A stretch of 12,846 nucleotides of DNA from the NCBI GenBank assembly GCA_002470165.1, contig DKNF01000082.1:1092-13937 (forward strand). The letters are read 5' to 3'. The notes beneath the pieces were generated by a model that was not told the origin of the DNA, made no database searches, and worked only from the letters and a program-made list of their open reading frames with translations. Shown in pieces: positions 1 through 7,358 of the stretch. This DNA is from Betaproteobacteria bacterium UBA7395. GTDB lineage: Bacteria > Pseudomonadota > Gammaproteobacteria > Burkholderiales > Rhodocyclaceae. The first letter of the stretch is position 1. The number at the start of each line of letters is the position of its first letter. The translations under genes and the position numbers were made by a program.

Positions 1-97
1 GCGGCCTTGCGAAACACCGTGGCGCGCCCTATTCAATCGGCGGTATCCTTGCGAGGCGGCGGCGCGGTCTGCCGCAAGATCGGGACAGGTCGGCGAC
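1..97 (+). other. leader before ispG with no supported gene
   Basis: None of the three forward frames has a stop codon in this stretch, so no upstream gene ends here. A gene running in from the left would have to continue into ispG in the third frame as far as the TGA at 219-221. The frame-3 translation ([20 protein letters not shown] and on) was not recognised. More likely this is intergenic leader. Confidence 0.4.
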
Positions 98-1360
98 ATG
101 CAGAGCAACAGCCCCATCCGCGAAACGCAGGCCGGACCGGCCGCAAGGCGCGTCTCGGTGCCGGTCAGGGTCGGCTCGGTCACGGTCGGCGGCGGCGCCC
201 CGGTCGTCGTCCAGTCGATGACCAACACCGACACCGCCGATATCGACGCCACCGTCGCGCAGGTCTCGGCGCTGGCCCGCGCCGGCTCGGAAATCGTCCG
301 CATCACCGTCGACCGCGACGAGAGCGCCGCCGCCGTGCCGCGCATCCGCGAGCGGCTGGAGCGGATCGGCGTCCATGTGCCGCTGGTCGGCGACTTCCAC
401 TATATCGGCCACAAGCTGCTGACCGACCATCCGGCCTGCGCCGAGGCGCTGGAGAAATACCGCATCAATCCGGGCAATGTCGGCTTTCGCGACAAGCGCG
501 ACCGGCAGTTCTCCGAGATCGTCGAGATCGCCTTGAAGCACGACAAGCCGGTGCGCATCGGCGTCAACTGGGGCTCGCTCGACCAGGAACTGCTCACCCA
601 TCTGATGGACGAGAACGCCGCCAGCCCCGCCCCCGTTTCCGCCGGCGCGGTGATGCGCGAGGCGATCGTCCGCTCCGGCTTGCTCTCCGCCGCCAGGGCC
701 GAGGAGCTCGGCATGGGCCGCGACAAGATCATCCTGTCGGCCAAGGTCAGCCAGGTGCAGGACCTGATCGCCGTCTATGCGGATCTCGCCGCGCGCTGCG
801 ACTATGCCCTGCATCTCGGCCTCACCGAGGCCGGCATGGGCACCAAGGGCATCGTCGCCTCCGCCGCCTCCATGGGCATCCTGCTGCAGCAGGGCATCGG
901 CGATACGATCCGCGTGTCGCTGACGCCCGAGCCCGGCGGCGACCGCACCCGCGAGGTGCAGGTGGCGCAGGAGCTGCTCCAGGTGATGGGCTTCCGCGCC
1001 TTCATTCCCGTCGTTGCCGCCTGCCCCGGCTGCGGCCGCACCACCTCCACCGTGTTCCAGGAGCTCGCCCGCGACATCCAGGACGACATCCGCCGCTCCA
1101 TGCCGGTGTGGCGGGAGAAATATCCCGGCGTCGAGGCGCTCAACGTCGCGGTGATGGGCTGCATCGTCAACGGCCCGGGGGAATCGAAACATGCCAACAT
1201 CGGCATCTCGCTGCCGGGCACCGGCGAAGCGCCGTCGGCGCCGGTCTACGAGGACGGCGAGAAGACCGTGACCCTGAAGGGCGACAACATCGCCAACGAA
1301 TTCAAGGACATCATCGAGCGCTACGTCCAGCGCACCTACAAGAAGAAACTGCAAGCATGA
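98..1360 (+). CDS. ispG: 4-hydroxy-3-methylbut-2-en-1-yl diphosphate synthase (IspG/GcpE)
   Basis: IspG is the [4Fe-4S] enzyme of the MEP isoprenoid pathway that reductively converts methylerythritol cyclodiphosphate to HMBPP in the cytosol. The 420-aa product has the family's N-terminal TIM-barrel signatures ([50 protein letters not shown]) and a C-terminal cluster domain. The expected cluster ligands are visible: C309 and C312 in CPGCGR, C355 in [10 protein letters not shown], and E362 seven residues later. The start is the only ATG, GTG or TTG in this frame between the window edge and the conserved N-terminus; an AGG at 87-89 lies 8 nt upstream. The stop overlaps the hisS start (ATGA). Odd: Glu codons are mostly GAG, unlike hisS downstream, and two other frames are open across nearly the whole gene, as expected from very high GC3. 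Function is secure from the motifs. Confidence 0.97.
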   Translation: MQSNSPIRETQAGPAARRVSVPVRVGSVTVGGGAPVVVQSMTNTDTADIDATVAQVSALARAGSEIVRITVDRDESAAAVPRIRERLERIGVHVPLVGDFHYIGHKLLTDHPACAEALEKYRINPGNVGFRDKRDRQFSEIVEIALKHDKPVRIGVNWGSLDQELLTHLMDENAASPAPVSAGAVMREAIVRSGLLSAARAEELGMGRDKIILSAKVSQVQDLIAVYADLAARCDYALHLGLTEAGMGTKGIVASAASMGILLQQGIGDTIRVSLTPEPGGDRTREVQVAQELLQVMGFRAFIPVVAACPGCGRTTSTVFQELARDIQDDIRRSMPVWREKYPGVEALNVAVMGCIVNGPGESKHANIGISLPGTGEAPSAPVYEDGEKTVTLKGDNIANEFKDIIERYVQRTYKKKLQA

Positions 1361-2646
1361 GTCAGACTTTGCAAGCCGTACGCGGGATGAACGACATCCT
1401 GCCGGAAGAAGCGGCGTTCTGGGAACTGTTCGAGGACACCGTCCGCACCTGGCTGAAAGGCTATGGTTACAAGCCGATCCGCATGCCCATCGTCGAACCG
1501 ACGCCGCTGTTCAAGCGGGCGATCGGCGAAGTCACCGACATCGTCGAGAAGGAAATGTATTCCTTCGTCGATGGCCTCAACGGCGAAGCGCTGACCCTGC
1601 GTCCGGAAGGCACCGCCGGCTGCGTGCGCGCCGTCATCGAGCACAACCTGGCGGCGCGGCAGACGCAGCGCCTCTACTACATCGGCCAGATGTTCCGCCA
1701 CGAGCGGCCGCAGAAGGGGCGTTATCGCCAGTTTCATCAGGTCGGTGTCGAGACTTTCGGCATCGCCGGGCCGGACATCGATGCCGAGCTGATCCTGATG
1801 GGCGCCCGCCTGTGGGCCGACCTCGGCCTCGACGGCATCGAACTGCAGATCAACAGCCTCGGTCAGCCGAGCGAGCGCGCCGAACATCGCGCCGCGCTGA
1901 TCGCCTACCTGGAACAGCACGTTGACGTGCTCGACGAGGACGCCAAGCGTCGTCTGTACACCAACCCGCTGCGCATCCTCGACACCAAGAACCCGGCGCT
2001 GCAGGACATCTGCGCCGCGGCGCCAAAGCTGATCGACTTCCTCGGCGCCGAGTCGCTGGCCCACTTCGAGGGCGTGCAGCAGGTGCTGCGCGATGCCGGC
2101 CAGCCGTTCACGATCAACCCGCGCCTGGTGCGAGGTCTCGATTACTACAACCTGACCGTCTTCGAATGGGTCACCGACAAGCTCGGTGCCCAGGGCACGG
2201 TCTGCGCCGGCGGGCGCTACGACGGCCTGGTCGAACAACTCGGCGGCAAGCCGACGCCGGCCTGCGGCTTTGCCATGGGCGTCGAACGGCTGATCGCCTT
2301 GATCAAGGATTCCGGCGGCGCGCCGGCCGAGCCGGCGCCCGACGTCTATGTCGTGCACCAGGGTGAAGCCGCCGGCCGGCTGGCTTTCCGTGTTGCCGAA
2401 GGTCTGCGCGACCAGGGGCTGGACGTGCTGCTGCACTGCGGCGGCGGCTCCTTCAAGTCGCAGATGAAGAAGGCCGACGGCAGCGGCGCCGCTTTCGCGG
2501 TGATCATCGGCGACGACGAAGCGGCGACCGGCGAGGCACAACTGAAGGCGCTGCGCGAAGAAGGCGTGGAACAACGTAAACTGAAGGTCGACGAACTGGC
2601 GGAAGCCATCATCGACCACATGATTGATTCGGACGAAGAGGAATAA
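1357..2646 (+). CDS. hisS: histidyl-tRNA synthetase
   Basis: This class II synthetase charges tRNA-His with histidine in the cytosol. The 429-aa product is of usual bacterial length. It shows the N-terminal RGMND (residues 9-13), motif 2 with R114-H-E-R and [14 protein letters not shown], the HisA motif [10 protein letters not shown] with the likely catalytic R259, the HisB motif GGRYDGLV (285-292), motif 3 [11 protein letters not shown], and a C-terminal anticodon-binding domain starting about residue 325 (DVYVVHQG). The start was chosen at the ATGA overlap with ispG, where the conserved N-terminus begins. The frame stays open far upstream, through all of ispG, but that part has no resemblance to a synthetase. 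The paralogue hisZ, lacking the anticodon-binding domain, lies about 7 kb downstream. Confidence 0.97.
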   Translation: MSQTLQAVRGMNDILPEEAAFWELFEDTVRTWLKGYGYKPIRMPIVEPTPLFKRAIGEVTDIVEKEMYSFVDGLNGEALTLRPEGTAGCVRAVIEHNLAARQTQRLYYIGQMFRHERPQKGRYRQFHQVGVETFGIAGPDIDAELILMGARLWADLGLDGIELQINSLGQPSERAEHRAALIAYLEQHVDVLDEDAKRRLYTNPLRILDTKNPALQDICAAAPKLIDFLGAESLAHFEGVQQVLRDAGQPFTINPRLVRGLDYYNLTVFEWVTDKLGAQGTVCAGGRYDGLVEQLGGKPTPACGFAMGVERLIALIKDSGGAPAEPAPDVYVVHQGEAAGRLAFRVAEGLRDQGLDVLLHCGGGSFKSQMKKADGSGAAFAVIIGDDEAATGEAQLKALREEGVEQRKLKVDELAEAIIDHMIDSDEEE

Positions 2647-2651
2647 GCAGC

Positions 2652-3293
2652 ATGGCGCATTACGACCTCGAAGAGCAGGAACAGATCGATACCCTGAAAA
2701 CCTGGTGGCAGATGTACGGCAACCTGGTTACCTCGCTGGTGACCGCCGCGGCGCTGGCCGTTGTCGGCTGGCAAGGCTGGAACTGGTACCAGAACAACGA
2801 GACGGCCAAGGCAGCGACGGTCTTTGCCGCGCTCGAACAGGCCGTCCAGCAGGGCGACGCACAGCGCATCAAGGCGTCGGCGGGCGAATTGACGGCCAAG
2901 TTCGGGCGCAGCGGCTACGCGTCGCTCGGTGCCTTGCTGGCGGCCCGGCATTCCTTCGATGCCGGCGACCTGAAGACGGCCAAGGCGCAGCTCGCCTGGG
3001 TGGTAGACAACGCCAAGGACGAATTGCGCGATATCGCCCGTTTGCGTCTGGCGGCGGTGCTGCTCGACGAGCAGGCCTACGACGAGGCCCTGAAGGCACT
3101 CGAGGCGACCTCGGCAGCGGCTTTCCAGGCCCGTTTCCAGGAACTTCGCGGCGACATCCTGGTAGCCCAGGGTAAACCGGCGGATGCGCGCACGGCCTAC
3201 CAGGCGGCGCTCGACCAGGCGGCAGCCAAGGCCGCCAGCCCGGCGCGCGAATTGCTGCAGCAGAAACTCGACAGTCTTGGAGATGCAGCATGA
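2652..3293 (+). CDS. YfgM-like membrane-anchored TPR protein
   Basis: The 213-aa protein has a short cytoplasmic N-terminus (MAHYDLEEQEQID...LKTWWQMYGN), one membrane segment at about residues 24-46, and a long alanine-rich helical periplasmic part resembling TPR repeats (for example AKAQLAWVVDNAKDELRDIA and RLAAVLLDEQAYDEALKALE). This architecture and its place between hisS and bamB match the YfgM family, which in E. coli is an inner-membrane ancillary partner of the SecYEG translocon and periplasmic chaperones. The start lies 5 nt after the hisS stop; the purine-rich GAAGAGGAA spanning the end of hisS can serve as ribosome-binding site. The function is inferred from the family and neighbours; no catalytic residues are expected. 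Confidence 0.88.
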   Translation: MAHYDLEEQEQIDTLKTWWQMYGNLVTSLVTAAALAVVGWQGWNWYQNNETAKAATVFAALEQAVQQGDAQRIKASAGELTAKFGRSGYASLGALLAARHSFDAGDLKTAKAQLAWVVDNAKDELRDIARLRLAAVLLDEQAYDEALKALEATSAAAFQARFQELRGDILVAQGKPADARTAYQAALDQAAAKAASPARELLQQKLDSLGDAA

Positions 3294-4453
3294 GTCGCCG
3301 CCTGATGCCGCTGGCCATCGCCGGTGCCTTCTTGCTGGGGGGGTGTTCGACGCTGAACAACGCCTTTGACGCGATCAATCCGTTTTCTTCCCGCGCGCCG
3401 AAAATGGCGCCGCTGCCTGAGCTGTCGGCCGATACGCTGGCGGTGCGCAGTGTCTGGTCACAGGGCGTGGGCAAGGCTGGCGGTGCGGTTTTCTCGCCGG
3501 CTGTCGTCGGTAATGCGGTATTCGTCGCCGATCAGAAGGGCGGGGTGTATCGCATCGAAGCCGGCCGCATCGTGTGGAAGACCGATGCCGGGCAAGCCTT
3601 GTCGGCCGGTGTTGGCGCCGATATCCACATGGTCGTCGTCGGCACCGCCAAGGGCGGCGTGCTGGCATTCGACGCTGAAAGCGGCAAGCCGCTGTGGCAG
3701 TCGCAGGTGAGCAGCGAAGTGCTGGCGGCGCCGGCGGTGAGCGGCGAGGGCGTGGCGGTGCGTAGCGGCGATAACCGCATCTTCCTGCTCGATGCGCGCG
3801 ACGGTGCGCGCAAATGGATGTACGAGCGGCCTATGCCTGCCTTGTCGGTGCGCAGTGTGGGTGCGCCGGTCTTCGCCGACCGTTACCTATTCGCCGGTTT
3901 TCCCGGCGGCAAGCTGATGGCGCTTTCGCTGGCCAATGGCGCGCCGGTCTGGGAGGGGGCGGTGGCCCAGCCCAAGGGCACGACCGAACTTGACCGTGTG
4001 GCAGACATCGTGTCGCCGCCGGCCATCGACGGCACCCAGATCTGCGCCGTGGCCTTCCAGGGCAAGGTTGCCTGCTTCGACATGGCGCAGGGCGGCAGCC
4101 TGATCTGGTCGCGCGATCTTTCGTCGGCGCGCGGACTGGTGCTCGATGGGCGTTACCTGTTCGTTACCGACGACAATGGCGTGGTCTATGGTCTGGATCG
4201 CCTCAGCGGCAGCAGCCTGTGGAAGCAGGACAAGCTTCGCCAGCGCAATGTGACGGCGCCGGCGGTGCGTGGCAACGTGGTGGTCGTTGGCGACGTCGAA
4301 GGCTATGTCCATTTCCTGTCACGCGAGGAGGGGGCTTTTGTCGGTCGCCTCAAGACCGACGGCAGCGCCGTGCGGGTCCCGCCCCAGTTGCTGGGCAACA
4401 GTTTCCTGACCCAGTCATCCGGTGGTGATGTCAGGGCAATCGAGATTCAATGA
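3290..4453 (+). CDS. bamB: outer membrane assembly lipoprotein BamB
   Basis: BamB is the beta-propeller lipoprotein of the BAM complex that inserts beta-barrel proteins into the outer membrane. The 387-aa product begins with a lipoprotein signal peptide: MSRR, a hydrophobic stretch, then the lipobox L16-G17-G18-C19, with C19 the predicted lipidated residue. The rest is a series of PQQ/propeller-like blades with recurring patterns such as [49 protein letters not shown] and [17 protein letters not shown]. The start overlaps the YfgM-like stop in an ATGA, with GGAG at 3279-3282 seven nt upstream. The stop overlaps the der start in another ATGA. Two glycines of the lipobox are encoded inside a run of seven Gs (3337-3343). 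Confidence 0.95.
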   Translation: MSRRLMPLAIAGAFLLGGCSTLNNAFDAINPFSSRAPKMAPLPELSADTLAVRSVWSQGVGKAGGAVFSPAVVGNAVFVADQKGGVYRIEAGRIVWKTDAGQALSAGVGADIHMVVVGTAKGGVLAFDAESGKPLWQSQVSSEVLAAPAVSGEGVAVRSGDNRIFLLDARDGARKWMYERPMPALSVRSVGAPVFADRYLFAGFPGGKLMALSLANGAPVWEGAVAQPKGTTELDRVADIVSPPAIDGTQICAVAFQGKVACFDMAQGGSLIWSRDLSSARGLVLDGRYLFVTDDNGVVYGLDRLSGSSLWKQDKLRQRNVTAPAVRGNVVVVGDVEGYVHFLSREEGAFVGRLKTDGSAVRVPPQLLGNSFLTQSSGGDVRAIEIQ

Positions 4454-5781
4454 AACCTACTATCGTTCTGGTCGGTCGGCCCAATGTCGGCAAATCCACG
4501 CTGTTCAACCGCCTGACCAAGTCCCGCGATGCCATCGTTGCCGATATTCCGGGTCTGACCCGAGATCGTCACTACGGTCATGGCAAGCTGGGCAAGAAAC
4601 CCTTCCTGGTCGTCGATACCGGCGGCTTCGAGCCGCTGGTCAAGGAAGGCATCCTGCATGAAATGGCGCGTCAGACCGAGCAGGCGATTGCCGAAGCCGA
4701 CGCGGTCATTTTCGTGGTCGACGGGCGTACCGGCCTGACGCCGCACGACAAGGAAATCGCCAACAAGTTGCGGCGGCTCGACCGTCCGGTCTTCGTCGCG
4801 GTCAACAAGGCCGAAGGCCTGAACAGCGGCATGGTCGAGGCCGATTTCCACGAACTCGGTCTGGGCGAACCGAATGCCATTTCCGCCGCGCATGGCGAAG
4901 GCGTGCGGGGGCTGATCGACATGGCGCTGGAAAGCTTCCCTGAGCCGGAAGACGACGAATGGCATTCGGATGCCATCCGGGTGGCCATCGTCGGTCGTCC
5001 GAATGTCGGGAAATCCACGCTGATCAACACCCTGCTTGGCGAAGAGCGGGTCATCGCCTTCGATGCACCCGGCACCACCCGCGACTCGATCGAGATCGAT
5101 TTCGAGCGCAACGGGCGCAAATACGTGCTGGTTGATACCGCCGGCATGCGCAAGCGCGGCAAGGTCTTCGAAACCATCGAGAAGTTCTCGGTGATCAAGA
5201 CCCTGCAGTCGATCGAGGATGCCAACGTGGTCATCCTGATGGTCGATGCCCGCGCCGATATTTCCGACCAGGATGCGCATATTGCCGATTTCATCGTCCA
5301 GTCCGGGCGGGCGCTGGTCGTCGCCGTCAACAAGTGGGACGGCCTCGATTCCTACGTCCGCGAACAGACCCGGCAGATCCTGCAGCGCAAGCTGAAGTTC
5401 CTCGATTTCGCCAAGTTCCATTTCATCTCGGCGCTGGAAAACGTCGGTCTGGTCAACCTGTTCAAGTCGGTCGATGCCGCCTACGGCGCGGCCATGACCA
5501 AGCTGTCCACGCCGCGCCTGACGCGGGTGCTGGCCGACGCCATTGCCCGTCAGGCACCGCCCAAGCACGGCCTGTTCCGGCCGAAGCCGCGCTATGCCCA
5601 CCAAGGCGGGTCGAACCCGCCGATCATCGTGGTGCACGGCAATGCGGTGGATCAGATCGCCGACAGTTATCGCCGTTATCTGGAACACACCTTCCGGGAG
5701 GCATTCCACCTTCAGGGGACGCCGCTGCGCATCCAGTTCGTCGCGGGCAAGAATCCCTTTGCCGACAAGGAGCGTCGCTGA
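4450..5781 (+). CDS. der: ribosome-assembly GTPase Der (EngA)
   Basis: Der is an essential GTPase with two tandem G domains that takes part in maturation of the 50S ribosomal subunit. The 443-aa product shows the first G1 loop GRPNVGKS at residues 9-16, G3 DTGG at 56-59 and G4 NKAE at 119-122, then the second G1 GRPNVGKS at 182-189, a second G3 DTAG, and G4 NKWD at 294-297. A KH-like domain fills roughly residues 350-443 ([15 protein letters not shown]). The length is usual for proteobacterial Der. The start overlaps the bamB stop (ATGA); the upstream ribosome-binding site is weak, which fits translational coupling. It is the last gene of the run that begins with ispG. Confidence 0.97.
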   Translation: MKPTIVLVGRPNVGKSTLFNRLTKSRDAIVADIPGLTRDRHYGHGKLGKKPFLVVDTGGFEPLVKEGILHEMARQTEQAIAEADAVIFVVDGRTGLTPHDKEIANKLRRLDRPVFVAVNKAEGLNSGMVEADFHELGLGEPNAISAAHGEGVRGLIDMALESFPEPEDDEWHSDAIRVAIVGRPNVGKSTLINTLLGEERVIAFDAPGTTRDSIEIDFERNGRKYVLVDTAGMRKRGKVFETIEKFSVIKTLQSIEDANVVILMVDARADISDQDAHIADFIVQSGRALVVAVNKWDGLDSYVREQTRQILQRKLKFLDFAKFHFISALENVGLVNLFKSVDAAYGAAMTKLSTPRLTRVLADAIARQAPPKHGLFRPKPRYAHQGGSNPPIIVVHGNAVDQIADSYRRYLEHTFREAFHLQGTPLRIQFVAGKNPFADKERR

Positions 5782-5869
5782 GTCACAAATTAACCACAAA
5801 ATTTCCAACACCATTCTTCTAATTTGGGTACATTAGGACCCTCATAACAACACACATGGAGTCCACACC
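5782..5869 (+). promoter_or_regulatory. AT-rich der-hfq gap; candidate hfq promoter and leader
   Basis: This 88-nt gap is much richer in A and T than its surroundings. It contains TCTAAT at 5818-5823, which matches the sigma-70 -10 consensus at five of six positions, and TACATT at 5829-5834 (four of six). Neither has a convincing TTGACA-like -35 hexamer at 16-18 nt, so the exact promoter is uncertain. There is no terminator-like stem after der, so readthrough from the upstream operon remains possible. An independent promoter for hfq is an inference from composition and spacing. Confidence 0.35.
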
Positions 5870-5872
5870 ATG
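5846..5872 (+). promoter_or_regulatory. hfq translation-initiation region with AACAACAC element and start-codon hairpin
   Basis: AACAACAC at 5846-5853 resembles the A-rich repeats bound by the distal face of Hfq. Right after it, CATGG (5855-5859) can pair with CCATG (5868-5872) around an 8-nt loop. This would enclose the Shine-Dalgarno GGAG (5858-5861) and the start codon (5870-5872). E. coli Hfq is known to repress its own translation through its 5' leader; a similar role here is inferred from these two elements. Confidence 0.35.
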
Positions 5873-6106
5873 AGCAATAAAGGGCAACTCTTACAAGACC
5901 CCTTCCTTAACGCCCTGCGCCGCGAGCATGTTCCCGTTTCCATCTATCTGGTGAACGGCATCAAGTTGCAAGGTCAGGTCGAGTCTTTCGATCAATACGT
6001 CGTTCTGCTCAAGAACACCGTGACCCAGATGGTCTACAAGCACGCCATTTCCACGGTCGTGCCGGCCCGTCCGGTCAATCTCCAGCAAGAGCAGGCCGCA
6101 GAATAA
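5870..6106 (+). CDS. hfq: RNA chaperone Hfq
   Basis: Hfq is the hexameric Sm-like protein that pairs small RNAs with target mRNAs. The 78-aa product contains the whole Sm core: [11 protein letters not shown] at the N-terminal helix, the Sm1 region [22 protein letters not shown], and the Sm2 YKHAIST at residues 56-62. The proximal-face residues Q9 and Y56-K57-H58 are present. The rim patch reads R17-R18-E19-H20, where E. coli has RRER; the EH form is common in betaproteobacteria as far as I recall. The C-terminal tail is short (ends QQEQAAE) compared with the 102-aa E. coli protein. GGAG at 5858-5861 is the ribosome-binding site. The gene lies in the order der-hfq-hflX and is followed by a strong terminator. 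Confidence 0.98.
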   Translation: MSNKGQLLQDPFLNALRREHVPVSIYLVNGIKLQGQVESFDQYVVLLKNTVTQMVYKHAISTVVPARPVNLQQEQAAE

Positions 6107-6118
6107 GACGCTTCATCC

Positions 6119-6150
6119 CGCCGTCCCGCGCCTGCGGGACGGCGTTTTCT
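6119..6150 (+). terminator. intrinsic terminator between hfq and hflX
   Basis: The arm at 6119-6129 (CGCCGTCCCGC) is perfectly complementary to 6134-6144 (GCGGGACGGCG), giving an 11-bp GC-rich stem with the tetraloop GCCT, followed by TTTTCT. This is a textbook Rho-independent terminator, 12 nt after the hfq stop. hflX begins 22 nt beyond the stem with no room for a clear separate promoter, so the site probably acts by partial readthrough, lowering hflX expression relative to hfq. Confidence 0.88.
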
Positions 6151-6158
6151 CCCGCAGG
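6131..6158 (+). promoter_or_regulatory. alternative hairpin covering the hflX ribosome-binding site
   Basis: CCTGCGGGA at 6131-6139 is a perfect 9-bp complement of TCCCGCAGG at 6150-6158, separated by 10 nt. The first arm uses part of the loop and right arm of the hfq terminator, so the two hairpins cannot coexist. The second arm contains most of the hflX Shine-Dalgarno (AGGA, 6156-6159). Forming this hairpin would disrupt the terminator but hide the hflX ribosome-binding site. The pairing is seen in the sequence; a regulatory role is inferred. Confidence 0.45.
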
Positions 6159-6166
6159 ATTTCCCC

Positions 6167-7321
6167 ATGCATGAGCGCCCCGCCGCCGGCGAGCGCGCCG
6201 TCATCGTGCAACTGGATTTCGGGCAGGTCGATGTCGAGGACCAGCTTGAAGAACTCCGTCTGCTGACCGAATCGGCCGGTGGCCAGGTCGTTGCCGAAGT
6301 CCGTGGACGACGGCACAGTCCCGATCCCCGGACCTTTGCCGGCAAAGGCAAGGTCGATGAGGTGGCGGCCATGATCGCCGCCGCCGATGCCCAGCTGGTC
6401 ATCTTCAATCACGCCCTGTCGCCCGTTCAGCAGCGCAACCTTGAGCAGGCCCTGAAGTGCCGGGTGGTCGATCGCAACAGCCTGATCCTCGACATCTTCG
6501 CCTTGCGCGCGGCCAGTGCCGAAGGCAAGCTGCAGGTCGAGCTGGCGCAACTCGAACATCTGGCGACCCGTCTGGTGCGCGGCTGGACTCACCTGGAGCG
6601 GCAGCGCGGCGGGATCGGCATGCGCGGTCCGGGCGAAACCCAGCTTGAAACCGACCGCCGGTTGCTCGGCAACCGCGTCAAATTGCTCAAGGAGCGACTG
6701 AACAAGCTGTCGCGGCAGCGCGGCGTGCAACGAAAGGCCCGGCGGCGCGGCGACGTGCTCAATGTTTCGCTGGTCGGCTACACCAATGCCGGCAAATCGA
6801 CCCTGTTCAACACCCTGACCCACGCCGGCGTCTATGCGGCCGACCAGTTGTTCGCCACGCTCGATACCACGTCGCGCAAGCTGTGGATCGAGCAGGCCGG
6901 CAATATCGTCATTTCCGATACCGTCGGTTTCATCCGCGATCTGCCGCACTCGCTGGTCGATGCCTTCCACGCGACGCTGGAAGCGGCGGTCGATGCCGAC
7001 CTGCTGCTGCATGTCGTCGATAGTGCCAGTCATGCCCGCGACGAGCAGATGCTCGAAGTGGCCCGCGTACTTGAGGAAATCGGTGCGCGCGACGTGCCGC
7101 AACTGATCGTCTGGAACAAGATCGACCTGACCGAGGCCACGTCCGGGGTCGATCGGGACGAATATGGTAATATCTCCCGCGTTCGCATCAGTTCGCGCAC
7201 CGGCGACGGTATGGAACTATTACGCCAGGCGCTGGCCGAACATGCCCGTGCAAAAGCCGAATCGCGCCGCAAGGCGCTCGACGAGGCGGCACGTCTGGCA
7301 CAATCCGATTTCTCCTATTGA
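6167..7321 (+). CDS. hflX: ribosome-splitting GTPase HflX
   Basis: HflX is a GTPase that binds the 50S subunit and splits stalled ribosomes, notably after heat stress. The 384-aa product has the N-terminal HflX domain (RTFAGKGKVDEV, VIFNHALSPVQQRNLE, VVDRNSLILDIFA), a helical linker with the family's glycine-rich motif GGIGMRGPGETQLE at residues 148-161, and a G domain with G1 GYTNAGKS at 204-211, G3 DTVGF at 251-255 and G4 NKID at 317-320. The start at 6167 has AGGA at 6156-6159, 7 nt upstream; a second ATG follows at 6171 in another frame. The gene is separated from hfq by a terminator, and hflK follows after 37 nt. Confidence 0.96.
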   Translation: MHERPAAGERAVIVQLDFGQVDVEDQLEELRLLTESAGGQVVAEVRGRRHSPDPRTFAGKGKVDEVAAMIAAADAQLVIFNHALSPVQQRNLEQALKCRVVDRNSLILDIFALRAASAEGKLQVELAQLEHLATRLVRGWTHLERQRGGIGMRGPGETQLETDRRLLGNRVKLLKERLNKLSRQRGVQRKARRRGDVLNVSLVGYTNAGKSTLFNTLTHAGVYAADQLFATLDTTSRKLWIEQAGNIVISDTVGFIRDLPHSLVDAFHATLEAAVDADLLLHVVDSASHARDEQMLEVARVLEEIGARDVPQLIVWNKIDLTEATSGVDRDEYGNISRVRISSRTGDGMELLRQALAEHARAKAESRRKALDEAARLAQSDFSY

Positions 7322-7348
7322 CTCCCCGAGACCCATGATTCCTACCCT

Positions 7349-7352
7349 AGGT
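7349..7352 (+). promoter_or_regulatory. Shine-Dalgarno that sets the hflK start
   Basis: AGGT lies 6 nt before the ATG at 7359. The in-frame ATG at 7335 has only a poor GAG upstream and would add eight residues (MIPTLGIL) ahead of the usual HflK N-terminus, so 7359 is preferred. Confidence 0.55.
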
Positions 7353-7358
7353 ATTCTC

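Noticed and set aside
7..35. TTGCGA at 7-12 and TATTCA at 30-35 with a 17-nt spacer, as an ispG promoter
   Set aside because: Only four and three of six consensus positions match; such a pair is expected by chance and nothing else supports it.
29..1354. Antisense 441-codon open frame across ispG
   Set aside because: It mirrors ispG codons and reads as low-complexity Asp/His/Gly/Arg; it is a shadow caused by high GC3.
1336..2619. Antisense 427-codon open frame across hisS
   Set aside because: Shadow of hisS with no recognisable domain; hisS has all its class II motifs in the sense frame.
5787..5804. AAATT/AATTT pairing after der as a terminator
   Set aside because: Only five A-T pairs and no following T run, so it would not terminate.
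4447..5814. Antisense 455-codon open frame across der
   Set aside because: Shadow of der with no recognisable domain; composition follows the complementary codons.
7164..7358. Upstream extension of hflK into hflX
   Set aside because: The extra residues do not resemble HflK; the conserved N-terminus and the AGGT ribosome site point to 7359.
7322..7358. TACC-CTA-GGTA inverted repeat before hflK as a regulatory stem
   Set aside because: Only four base pairs with a three-base loop and no further pairing; too weak.
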